From Methylococcus sp. Mc7 (lineage in GTDB: Bacteria > Pseudomonadota > Gammaproteobacteria > Methylococcales > Methylococcaceae), in contig NZ_CP079095.1 in assembly GCF_019285515.1 (NCBI RefSeq), positions 1,987,501 through 2,051,500 of the forward strand: a DNA stretch of 64,000 bases. Direction: 5' to 3'. Shown here in pieces: positions 56,032-64,000 of this stretch. A program made the translations under genes and the position numbers. Below the pieces are notes generated by a model that saw only the letters and a list, made by a program, of their open reading frames with translations, searched no databases and was not told where the DNA came from. The first letter of the stretch is position 1; every line of letters starts with the position of its first letter.

Positions 56032-56431
56032 GGGAGGACTTCCGGGTTGGGCGACGCCGTCCATCATGGCGATTTTCCGCCGCCGGGTCCACATCCGGCA
56101 TGGCTGGGCGAGCAACTTCCAGTGCCGTCGGGATGCCCGCGGTTTCTGCCATCCGGCGTGTCAAATGACTTAGTACCCCCGTGAAAACCCGGAGCGGCAA
56201 TTTTTCCGGGCTGACCAAGGCTATATCTATCAGAGGGTTAGGTGTTGGCCCGATCTCTGCTTTATCAGGGGACTCGTCCTGCGCGGCAGCGCGGGACAGT
56301 TCGCCATCGGTAGATCGTGCAAACCATTGCGGATCCGGCGCGCCGACCATGGATATGCATGCAGGCAATATGGGGCAAGCCGCTTAGGGGCGCTTCGGCG
56401 CCCCGTTTTTTTGTCCGGTCGAAACGCATGA
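56032..56431. other. gene-free stretch with a terminator
   Basis: Between Uma2 copy D and the remnant at 56432. A 68-codon plus-strand frame (56181-56387, ending MDMHAGNMGQAA) stops exactly at the terminator hairpin below, so a small gene or gene tail is possible but unproven. Confidence 0.35.
56386..56412 (+). terminator. strong intrinsic terminator
   Basis: GGGGCGC-TTCG-GCGCCCC (56387-56404), a tetraloop hairpin followed by G and seven T. It ends whatever plus-strand transcript precedes it. Confidence 0.85.
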
Positions 56432-56626
56432 TCCCAGGCGCCAGCTCAAACGGCACAAGAGTTCAGGGTGATCGACGTGATAAACGTGCCCCAGTACACC
56501 TACCTCGAAGTGAAGCAGGACAGCCGATCCCAGTGGATCGCCGGGCCGTCCGTGGAAGTCAGGAAAGGCGACGTCGTCCGCTTCGACGGTGGCGTGGAGA
56601 TGAAGGATTTCCACCTTTACGCTTAG
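56432..56626 (+). pseudogene. NrfJ-like C-terminal fragment
   Basis: An open frame without a clear start (GTG at 56468 possible). It reads VIDVINVPQYTYLEVKQ, WIAGPSVEVRKGDVVRF and MKDFHLYA. The pattern resembles small periplasmic NrfJ-type proteins found beside multiheme cytochromes (V-x-D-V-I-D-V-P-x-Y-T-Y-L; K-G-D; M-K-N-F-H), but the ending that normally follows is missing. Low confidence. Confidence 0.35.
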
Positions 56627-56746
56627 TAATTGGGCAAGCCGGTCCTGCTCCCGGCTATTGCGTGATATCCCGCTTAGTTGTGGGCAATCACACGGATTGT
56701 ATCGGCGGTAAATTCTTATCAGATTGTTTTAATCGGGATTTTTTTC

Positions 56747-56761
56747 TGGCTCGATTGTTGC
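56747..56761 (+). promoter_or_regulatory. sigma-54-type promoter of multiheme cytochrome 2
   Basis: The same TGGCTCGATTGTTGC as at 46271, at the same distance (about 70 bp) from the ATG. Conservation alone is weak evidence because the whole leader is duplicated. Confidence 0.5.
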
Positions 56762-56830
56762 CCCTTCTCGTTTCGGCCGCGCCGTCTTTCCCACGGCGCC
56801 TCGCACGACAACAAGAATCCTGGAGGAACC

Positions 56831-57715
56831 ATGAATACCCTTCGCCCTGCTACGGAGACGCGTCCCGCCCGGCGCCTCCTCCTCGGAGTCCCGCTGCTCG
56901 CCCTGGCCGTGCTGCTGGCGCCGCAAGCGGTCTCGGCCGCGGCCAAGATCAAGATTGCCAAAGCGGCCTGGTCGGAAAAGGCCGGCACGCTGACGATCAC
57001 CGGCAAAGCCAAGGGCGGAACCGGCGCCGTCGAGATCTACGACATCAATGGCCGCCGCCTGGGCAGCGGCCAGGGCGGCAGTTTCGCGGTGACGCTGAAC
57101 CGCCAGGACCTGGCGGGCATCCCTTGCGCGGTGCGGGTGCAATCCGGCGACACCGAGGTCATCAAGCCGGTGAAGGGCGCGCCCAAGTCCTGCGCTGGCG
57201 CTCCCGCCTGCGGCATCGTCAGCCCGGGCGACGGCACGGTCCTTCAGATGGGCGTGGAAACCCATTTCGAAGCCACCGCCACGGCCAAGGACCCGGCCGC
57301 CTTGCCGTTCAAATACGAGTGGGATTTCGGCGGCGGCGCCATGGGCGAACTCATCGCCGGCAGCTATCCGCCCGCCTACAAGCGGCCGGATGCCCTGTCC
57401 ACCAGGGTCCAGTTCGTCCGCAACGACAGCCGTTACCGGGTGAGGTTCGTCGCCACCGACGCCAAAGGGCGGCGCTGCGAGGACAGCGTCGAGGTGATGG
57501 TGGGTAATCCGCCATCGGGGCTGCCGTCCAAGGTGTCCGAGCAGCCGCCGCCGGCGCTGGGCGGCGAGCTGGATGGCGCGGCGGGCGACGTGGTGGTGCT
57601 GCCGTTCGAGGAATGGACGTTCCAGAACTCCAGCGACATGCGCTATAACCCCAACGGCTACAGCTCCTTCTCGCCTACCGTTAACAACGTGCGGGCCTAC
57701 GCCTTCAGGAAAGAC
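56831..57715 (+). pseudogene. multiheme cytochrome c paralogue 2, 5' part (interrupted by IS66)
   Basis: 295 codons: signal peptide and N-terminal modules nearly identical to paralogue 1 up to GGGAMG (57346), then a diverged PKD-like part (YRVRFVATDAKGRRCEDSVEVMVG). The frame reaches AYAFRKD at 57715, where the IS66 element begins. All heme sites lie in the 3' part, so this fragment alone would be a heme-free secreted protein. Confidence 0.88.
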
Positions 57716-57794
57716 GTAAGCGTCCGGCCGAGCGCATTCTTTCGCGGCCTTAGCGCGCGAGGCACAGTATCGCCGGATTCCTACAGAGGAGGAT

Positions 57795-58097
57795 ATGGCG
57801 ATGACGAGGCAAGAGCGTGAAGTTTTTTGGCTGGGGCTGTTGGAACAGCAGGCGGCGAGCGGATTGTCGGCGCGGGCTTGGTGCGTTCAAAAGGCGATTG
57901 GCTATGCGACGTTCATGTACTGGCGCCGGCGCTTGGTGCAGCGGACTAAGGCGGCGCCGCTGACACTGATCCGCGTGATCGAGGAGGACGCGGTCAGTGA
58001 CGGTTTGTGGCTGTTGGTGGGCGGTGCACGCATCGAGGTGAAGGGCGGGTTCGATGCCGCCTTGCTGAAGCAGGTCGTGGCGGCATTGGTGTCGTGA
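57795..58097 (+). CDS. tnpA: IS66 accessory protein TnpA
   Basis: A 100-residue IS66 OrfA-type protein (FWLGLLEQQAASGLSARAWCVQKAIGYATFMYWRRRL), a helix-turn-helix-like small protein needed for IS66 transposition. Its stop overlaps the tnpB start (TGATG arrangement, 1 bp). Confidence 0.88.
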   Translation: MAMTRQEREVFWLGLLEQQAASGLSARAWCVQKAIGYATFMYWRRRLVQRTKAAPLTLIRVIEEDAVSDGLWLLVGGARIEVKGGFDAALLKQVVAALVS

Positions 58098-58438
58098 TGC
58101 TGGCGACGCTGCTGAGTGCGACGACGGTGTATGTGGTTGCCGAACCCTGCGATCTGCGCAAGTCCATCGATGGTTTGGCGCTGGCGGTGGAGAGCAGCCT
58201 GGGGCATTCGCCGTTGTCGGGTTCGGTGTTCGTGTTCTTCAACCGGGGCCGGGACAAGGTGAAGCTGTTGTGGTGGGATCGTCATGGTTTCTGGCTGGCC
58301 TACAAGCGGCTGGAGAAAGGCCGCTTCCGCAATCCGGTTCAGGGGACGATTTCGCGCTCGGACCTGCTGCTGTTGCTGGAAGGCGTGGACTTGTCGGTGG
58401 TGCGTTTGCGGGAGGTTCGGGCCGGCCGGGTCGGGTGA
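58097..58438 (+). CDS. tnpB: IS66 accessory protein TnpB (Orf2)
   Basis: A 113-residue IS66 Orf2 protein: VYVVAEPCDLRKSIDGLALAVESSLGHSPLSGSVFVFFNRGRDKVKLLWWDRHGFWLAYKRLEKGRF is the diagnostic block. Complete. Confidence 0.93.
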   Translation: MLATLLSATTVYVVAEPCDLRKSIDGLALAVESSLGHSPLSGSVFVFFNRGRDKVKLLWWDRHGFWLAYKRLEKGRFRNPVQGTISRSDLLLLLEGVDLSVVRLREVRAGRVG

Positions 58439-58497
58439 TCGAAAAAGTGGCTGAAACCCGCATCAGAGCTGGGCTTTCGGGTGGTCTACCGGGTATC

Positions 58498-60006
58498 ATG
58501 GCAGCCATGAATGCCGCCGCTCTCGCCGAAGAAAATCGTACGCTGAAGGCCACCCTGGCCCAGCGCGAGGCGCGCATCGAACGGCTGGAATTCGACCTGG
58601 CACAGCTGAAGAAGCTGCTGTTCGGCGCTCGCTCCGAGAAGCTCAAAACGCTCCCCGACAGTGAACAACTGCCGCTGTCGGCGGAAGTGCCCGAGGACGC
58701 CCCCGTCGCCAGTCCGGTGGAGTTCAAGACGGTGGTGCAATCGCCGGTCAAGAATCCGCCCAAACGCACCGCGCTGCCGGAGCATCTGCCGCGCGAGATC
58801 GTGGTGTTGCCGCTGTCGGCGGAAGATCGCCGGTGTCCTGAATGCGGCGAAGAGCGGCCGGTGATCGGCTACGAAAGTTCCGAGCGGCTGGACTACCTAC
58901 CGGCCACCCTCAAGGTGGTCGAGACCCGCCGGGAAAAATGCGCCTGTTCCAAGTGCCAGGGGCAGCTGACCACGGTGCCGGCGAAGCCTGAGATTATCGA
59001 AGGGGGCATCCCGCTGCCGGGTCTTCTGGCGCATCTGCTGATGGCCAAATACGGCTATCACCTGCCCCTCTACCGCATCGAGCAAATTTTTGCCCACCAG
59101 GGTGTGCCCATTGCCCGCACCACGTTGTGCGACTGGGTCATCCAGAGCGGCTGGCAACTGAAACCCTTGGCTGAGCGGATGCTGGCGTTGCTCAAGCAGC
59201 AGCCGGTGATCTTCTCGGACGACACCACTGTGGCCGTGCAGGACCGCGGCAAGACGCGGGAGACGCGGTTTTGGGTCTACGCCGGCCACTCCCCGCCGAT
59301 CGTCGTCTACGATCACACCGAAACCCGGGCGGGCAAACATCCCAAGGCCAAACTGGAAGGCTACCGCGGCTACCTGCAGGCGGACGCCTATGCCGGTTAC
59401 GACCAGATCTTCGCCGCAGGCAAGGTCCTGGAAGTGGCCTGCTGGGCGCATGCGCGCCGCAAGTTCTTCGACATCGCCCGCCAAGCGGAGGCTGGCAAGC
59501 GCATCAGCGCCCACGAGGCCTTGGAATTCATCGGCCGGCTCTATGCCATCGAACGGGAAGCCAAGGAACAGCAACTCGACGCCGAAGGCATCCGCAAGCT
59601 GCGGCAGCAACAGGCGCGGCCGATCCTGGCCGAGTTCAAGGCCTGGCTCGAAGACCGGCTGCGCCAGTTAGCGCCCAAGACGCCCACGGCCCAAGCCATC
59701 GGCTATGCCCTCAAGAACTGGCCGGCGCTGGAGCGCTACACCGAAGACGGCCGCCTGGAAATCGACAACAACCGGAGCGAACGGGCCATCCGCCCCCTCA
59801 CCATCGGCCGCAAGAATTGGCTGTTTCTCGGCTCGCCCAAGGGCGGCCAGGTCGCCGCCACGGTGTTCAGCCTGATCCAGACCTGCAAGGAGCTGGGCAT
59901 CAATCCGGAGGCCTATCTGAAGGATGTCCTCACCCGCCTGCCTTCCACCAAGCAGAAGGACATCGACAGCCTGCTACCTCACAATTGCAAGCTGCCCGGG
60001 GCGTAA
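58498..60006 (+). CDS. tnpC: IS66 transposase TnpC
   Basis: A 502-residue DDE transposase. A leucine-zipper N-terminus (AALAEENRTLKATLAQREARIERLEFDLAQLKKLLFG), a zinc-binding region (RRCPECGEERPVIG; KCACSKC) and the catalytic domain (PVIFSDDTTVAVQD; GYLQADAYAGYDQIF; DNNRSERAIRPLTIGRKNWLFLGSPKGG) are all intact. ATG 58498 or 58507 is the likely start. Confidence 0.93.
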   Translation: MAAMNAAALAEENRTLKATLAQREARIERLEFDLAQLKKLLFGARSEKLKTLPDSEQLPLSAEVPEDAPVASPVEFKTVVQSPVKNPPKRTALPEHLPREIVVLPLSAEDRRCPECGEERPVIGYESSERLDYLPATLKVVETRREKCACSKCQGQLTTVPAKPEIIEGGIPLPGLLAHLLMAKYGYHLPLYRIEQIFAHQGVPIARTTLCDWVIQSGWQLKPLAERMLALLKQQPVIFSDDTTVAVQDRGKTRETRFWVYAGHSPPIVVYDHTETRAGKHPKAKLEGYRGYLQADAYAGYDQIFAAGKVLEVACWAHARRKFFDIARQAEAGKRISAHEALEFIGRLYAIEREAKEQQLDAEGIRKLRQQQARPILAEFKAWLEDRLRQLAPKTPTAQAIGYALKNWPALERYTEDGRLEIDNNRSERAIRPLTIGRKNWLFLGSPKGGQVAATVFSLIQTCKELGINPEAYLKDVLTRLPSTKQKDIDSLLPHNCKLPGA

Positions 60007-60075
60007 CGAGCCGCCACCTAACCGTTCGCCACTGAGACCACAAGACCGGGCACCGCCGAACGCTTACGGAAAGAC

Positions 60076-62448
60076 CGGCTGCCGGTGTTTCTCGACGCCG
60101 AGGCGGTGGAGCTTCGCTATTCGGCGGCCTCGAATCCTTCCGATCCGGTCGGCGCGGATTCCATCAATTCCACCAGCTACAACTGGCCCACCACGGCGTC
60201 CCTGCTGGACGCCGCCTTGAAAAAGACCGACGCCTGGGAAATCATCGCCCGTCCGGATGCGCAAAAGGCCGAAGGCTATTTCGCCTGTTCCTGGATGATG
60301 ACCGGTTACTTCGGGGCTTATGGTTGCGGCGACGCCCTGGGGTTGCCGACCCCCGACGAGGGCTACTTCAAGGCGCAAAACCCTGTCCACGCCCACAGCA
60401 CCGCCGTTCCGGACTCGCAGCACAGCGACCCGAACACCGACTTGGGGCACGGCGCTTACATGCCGGGCCGGGAGAACCCCTATTTCGCTAATACCCCGCA
60501 GCCGTTCTCCAAATTCGTTGCCAGCGAAAAGTCCAGGAAGGAGGGTGTGGCGGACAAGCCGGCGGCGTGGTTCGAGGCCAATATGCTGCCCTATACCGAC
60601 ACCGACGACCAGGGCCGGGTCAATCCGTTCTCGCTGGTGCGCGTCGAAGCCGTGGCCAAGGGGAGCAACAGCGTCCTGGCCAAGACGGACGGCGTGGTCA
60701 GCGCTGGGCGCGACTTCCACTGCCGCGAGTGTCACGCCAAGGGCAAGGTCGCCGCCAACCCAAATGCGCCCCACACCCGTGCCGCATTCGCCTCCAGCGC
60801 TTGGGGCAGGTATGCCGTTGAGCGAGACAAGAACAAACCTGGCGCGCGGTACTACGTTCCGGAAGATAAGATCCCGGAGAAACCGCAGTTTTTCGACGTC
60901 GCTGATTTTGACGGCGATCCCAATAGCATCGCCGACCAGGAATATGCGGCGGCGCTCAATTATTCGAGCATGCACCAGTTCTATGACGCGATTGCCTTCC
61001 TCAACGAGATGATGTACTCAATAGGCAAGACCTATGTTTCCGAAGAAGACAAGGCCAATCCCCGTAACATAGCCAAGGATACCCCGCGTCCTTGTTATGG
61101 TTGCCATGCCACCGCCTTGAGGTTCGAACCGTTCCAAAACCCTTGGTGGGACGAGGAAGGCTTCAAGGTCGATGATCCAATCTACTCGCCGAATTACTCC
61201 ATCTCCATGCACCGCTTCCATGCGGAACTCCGGTGGAGCGCGGATAAGACCGACATCGTCCGGGATGGGAAAGGTGCCTTCGCGCGCTGGGATTGGAAGA
61301 CCCTGGGGCCGAACAACTCCACCAAGACCGGCAGTCTGTTCCCGATCTTCGACGACCAGGGTCGGCAGTTGCCGATGGAGCAGAATTGCCTGCGCTGCCA
61401 CGCCGGGCACCGGGAGCAGCTTTACCGCGACCGCATGTTCACCGCGGGCGTGACCTGCTACGACTGCCATGGCGACATGCTGGCGGTAGGTGAGGCTTTC
61501 CCCAAGAACTACCTTCAGAACAAAGCCAAGCTGGGTTCGACCGAGCGTGACGATTACCGGGTGCCCTGGTTCGACGAACCCGACTGCGGCTCCTGCCACA
61601 TCGGTGACGGCAACCGTGGCAAGGGAGGAGTCGACGGCTTCTTCAGCGAGGGCGTGTTGAGGACGGCCTTCGATCCCAATGACTGGTCGGCCACCACCCG
61701 GCCCGTCGACCGCAACAACCCGAACGCCGTGCGTTTCGCGGTGGCGCCGCTGAAAAATTACCAGGCTAGTTTCCCGACGGACTTCTCTTATGCCTTGGAT
61801 CAGACTACCGGAAAATTCCTCAGCAAAACGGTCGATACCAAGGTTGATGCCCCGCTGTACCGCTTCGGCAAGGACCGCCACGGCAATGTCGCCTGCGCGG
61901 CCTGCCACGGCGCGGCGCACGCGGTCTGGCCGAACCGCGATCCGAGTTCGAACGACAACGTCACCGCGCTGCAGCTCCAGGGCCACACCGGCACCATCCT
62001 CGAATGCAATGTCTGCCACACCGCGGATTCGTTCGCCAAGAAGGAGGATCTGGACGGCGGCCAGTACAGCGGCGACGCCAAGGCAGGCATCCTGGGCGGA
62101 CCGCACGACATGCATCCGGTCAACGACCCGTACTGGTGGAAAGGCGCCCAGGGCGACGGAGCCAACAGCGACGGCACCACCTACGGCGGTTGGCACAACG
62201 ACTACGCCAAGCTGCCGGGCATGAAAGGGGAAGACCAGTGCGCGGCCTGCCACGGCAACGACCACAAGGGCACCCGTCTGTCCAAGACGCCGGTGGACCG
62301 GGTGTTCGACTTCCGGGGCTTCAACGCCAAGAAGCTGAAGAAGGCCGGGTTCAAGTCGAAGGTCGTGAAAGTGGCCGCCGGCACGCCGATCGGCTGCGAC
62401 ACCTGCCACAGCCTGGAGACCAGCTTCATCGGGTCGCCCGGACACTGA
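60076..62448 (+). pseudogene. multiheme cytochrome c paralogue 2, 3' part
   Basis: Continues the frame of the 5' part after one target-duplication copy (RKD-RLPVFLDAEAVELRYSAA). The joined protein would be 1085 residues with nine CXXCH sites (CRECH, CYGCH, CLRCH, CYDCH, CGSCH, CAACH, CNVCH, CAACH, CDTCH), the first at joined residue 511 as in paralogue 1. The last ~160 residues are nearly identical to paralogue 1. Alone it lacks a signal peptide. Confidence 0.9.
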
Positions 62449-62928
62449 CGGCGTTTCAAGGAATCGGCGCCAGGGAGGGCGGCGATGGGCGGGGCACAGA
62501 GTGCCCCGCTTTTTTGCTCGTCAGTTTTTCGTGCGGACGTATGCCCAGGGGCCATTCGCTTCCGGACGGTCTGCGTCATTTGACTCACAAAGCATGGGAT
62601 TTCACTCGCGCTCCAGCGGTAGATGCCGCGTGGCGGCCGTTCGATTTACTCGATCTGGCGACCGCCCTCGATTTCCCCAGGCTCCATCCCCCATTCGCTG
62701 ATTATGAAAAAGTGAATCGAAATCAATCGAGTGGTTCTGGCGTGGAGTTCTCGGCGTGAGGATGTCGGGAGGAGACCTCGCCCCATCGAACTGCAGAAAT
62801 ACAGCCGGGTACGGGTCTTGCCTCATGCCCTTGGGTCATCGCAATGGCGCCCCGCGTTTTGCGGGAGCCGCTCCTGCGGGATTGGAAGAATCGAAAACAA
62901 GAAAAGCGCGTCATTAGAGGGTAGGTAA
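62449..62928. other. gene-free stretch before cytochrome 3
   Basis: Holds the terminator at 62489-62515. A weak sigma-54-like match GGGTAC-N5-TTGC lies at 62807-62821. No gene is supported. Confidence 0.5.
62489..62515 (+). terminator. intrinsic terminator after cytochrome 2
   Basis: A 9-bp perfect stem GCGGGGCAC/GTGCCCCGC, AGA loop, then T6, 41 bp after the stop. Confidence 0.92.
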
Positions 62929-64000
62929 ATGAACTCGAAATATCTTCGTAAACCCGGCGGGCCGCTGGGCGTTGCGACAGGTGTCGCGGCGCTGGTGCTC
63001 GCCCTTTGCGGCGGAGGGGCGCAGGCCGCTTCCGTCTCCGGTTCGGCCAAGGTCGATCCCGGGCTGGGCAAGGTGAACGTCAAGGGCAAGGCCGCGGGCC
63101 TTGCGCCAGGCTCGTGGGTTTCGATCTACGATGCCGACAGCAACATGCTTCTTTACACCGCCAAGACCGACGGCAAACGGAAGTTCAAGGTCACACTGCA
63201 GAACGGCGGTGTGCCCTGCCGGCTGCGCCTGGAAACCGGCGACGGCGGCAAGGTCTTGATTCCGGTGGGCGGCGCCGATGCTTCGTGCAAGAAGGCGGCG
63301 GCCTGTTCCATCCAGAGCCCGGCGGGCGACGTGGAAATCAGCGAAGGCCAGTCGGTCGAGTTCGCCGCCGCGGCCAAGGCGAAGAAGAAGGTGACGCTGG
63401 ATTACCTTTGGACCGTGAGCGATGGTTCGGAACCATCCAAGACCTCGAATTTCTCGCATCGGTTCAATCACGCCGGCCAGTACCGGGTGATGCTGAACGT
63501 GGCCGATTCCACCGGCAACCAGTGCGCGGACGACGTGGTCGTCCGGGTGGTGGCGCCGAACGCCAATCCTTATCCCAAGGTTTCCGAGCGGCCGGCGCCC
63601 GCGACCGCCGAAGCATTGAACGCGGCGGACGGAGCCTACGTCGTGATGCCGTTCGAGGAAACCGGCATGCAGGGCGGCAGCCAGGTCACGCTGCCGTACA
63701 ACCCCCTCATTCCCTACAACACGCTGAACGCGCAGGTGTTCAGGAAGGTGAAACAGAAGCCGGCGGTCGTCGATCCCAGCGAGCTCGACGTCTTCTACTC
63801 GGCGGCTTCCAACCCGAAAGACCCGGTGGGGAGCGACTCCATCAACTCGACCAGCCAGAACCGGTTTTCGACCGGGGAATCCGGTGCCAACTGGGATCCC
63901 GCCCAGACCACCGGCAGCCAGACCGTCCTGATCGGCGGCCGCAACTTCGCCGAAGCCACGTTGCGCAAGACCGAGATGTGGGACAAGATCGACCAGCCCA
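62929..64000 (+). CDS. multiheme cytochrome c paralogue 3, 5' part (runs off the window)
   Basis: 357 codons of an open frame cut by the window end. The signal peptide ends GGAQA-AS. The same module order follows: beta module (VSGSAKVDPGLGKVNVKGKAAG), PKD-like domain (LDYLWTVSDGSEPSKTSNF; YRVMLNVADSTGNQCADD) and the shared DVFYSAASNPKDPVGSDSINSTSQN block. Heme sites are expected beyond the window. Its leader differs from paralogues 1 and 2. GAGGGTAGG precedes the ATG. Confidence 0.85.
   Translation, partial: MNSKYLRKPGGPLGVATGVAALVLALCGGGAQAASVSGSAKVDPGLGKVNVKGKAAGLAPGSWVSIYDADSNMLLYTAKTDGKRKFKVTLQNGGVPCRLRLETGDGGKVLIPVGGADASCKKAAACSIQSPAGDVEISEGQSVEFAAAAKAKKKVTLDYLWTVSDGSEPSKTSNFSHRFNHAGQYRVMLNVADSTGNQCADDVVVRVVAPNANPYPKVSERPAPATAEALNAADGAYVVMPFEETGMQGGSQVTLPYNPLIPYNTLNAQVFRKVKQKPAVVDPSELDVFYSAASNPKDPVGSDSINSTSQNRFSTGESGANWDPAQTTGSQTVLIGGRNFAEATLRKTEMWDKIDQP

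Larger units (their letters stand above)
53577..56106. repeat. four tandem Uma2 units with a 633-bp period
   Basis: Units start near 53577, 54208, 54841 and 55474. Copies B, C and D are spaced at exactly 633 bp; B and C encode identical proteins and D differs only at the N-terminus. Copy A is diverged internally. Each unit holds one minus-strand gene and a short spacer. Confidence 0.9.
57716..60067 (+). mobile_element. complete IS66-family insertion sequence (2352 bp)
   Basis: The left end GTAAGCGTCCGGC and right end (inverted) GTAAGCGTTCGGC are matching terminal inverted repeats. The 8-bp target duplication GGAAAGAC is present at 57708-57715 and 60068-60075. It contains tnpA, tnpB and tnpC in order. 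It splits a multiheme cytochrome gene in frame, so its loss with one duplication would restore that gene. Confidence 0.95.

Noticed and set aside
53577-56106. Tandem repeats considered as a CRISPR array
   Set aside because: The period is 633 bp and each unit is a gene; no short repeats with unique spacers and no cas genes.
62807-62821. Sigma-54 promoter for cytochrome 3
   Set aside because: GG/GC spacing fits but the -24 element matches poorly (GGGTAC); kept only as a note.

Overview
The window looks like the chromosome of a GC-rich gammaproteobacterium, most likely Methylococcus capsulatus or a close relative. The evidence is the gene order cinA-thpR-recA-recX-alaS-lysC-csrA-tRNA-Ser followed by rpsP-rimM-trmD-rplS-xerD, a full lipid A gene set, and a family of very large secreted multiheme cytochromes of the kind I associate with that methanotroph. 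No methane oxidation gene lies in the window, so the genus is an inference.

Layout. 1-2.9 kb: a minus-strand PilZ-queD-DUF1249 run, then trpS and an RMD1-family gene. 2.9-4.3 kb: a graveyard holding a deleted REP-type transposase between inverted repeats, a deleted integron-type integrase and the tail of a pqiC gene. 4.4-13.1 kb: accessory metabolism (phytase-like esterase, M14 carboxypeptidase, hydrolase, cupin, AraC regulator) with one IS110 element. 13.3-23.3 kb: the conserved housekeeping block. 23.4-27.5 kb: lpxA, an oxidoreductase, an aminotransferase and lpxB, arranged as in bacteria that make lipid A from the 2,3-diamino sugar GlcNAc3N. 27.5-29.3 kb: GreB-type factor, a YgjP-type metallopeptidase and a thioredoxin-like protein. 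29.3-31.2 kb: a second graveyard with an hsdR tail, a REP/RAYT unit and a toxin-antitoxin pair. 31.3-40.9 kb: envelope proteins (Sel1 repeats, ion channel, DUF4136, DUF2092, DUF6515, DUF3313, L,D-transpeptidase, YqgE, YceK-like) and one AT-richer C45-type hydrolase that looks imported.

41-64 kb is the most distinctive part. A minus-strand ccmDEFGHI cluster (cytochrome c maturation) is divergent from a 1058-residue nonaheme cytochrome. Two paralogues follow downstream. The second is cut by a complete IS66-family element with perfect 8-bp target duplications; removing the element and one duplication restores an unbroken nonaheme reading frame. The third runs off the window end. Cytochromes 1 and 2 share an almost identical 608-bp leader plus N-terminal segment that carries a good sigma-54-type promoter. 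Between cytochromes 1 and 2 lie a toxin-antitoxin pair, a secreted vanadium-type haloperoxidase and four tandem Uma2-family nuclease genes, three of them in 633-bp repeats. My reading is a surface redox locus with its maturation genes, enlarged by duplication and partly damaged by transposition.
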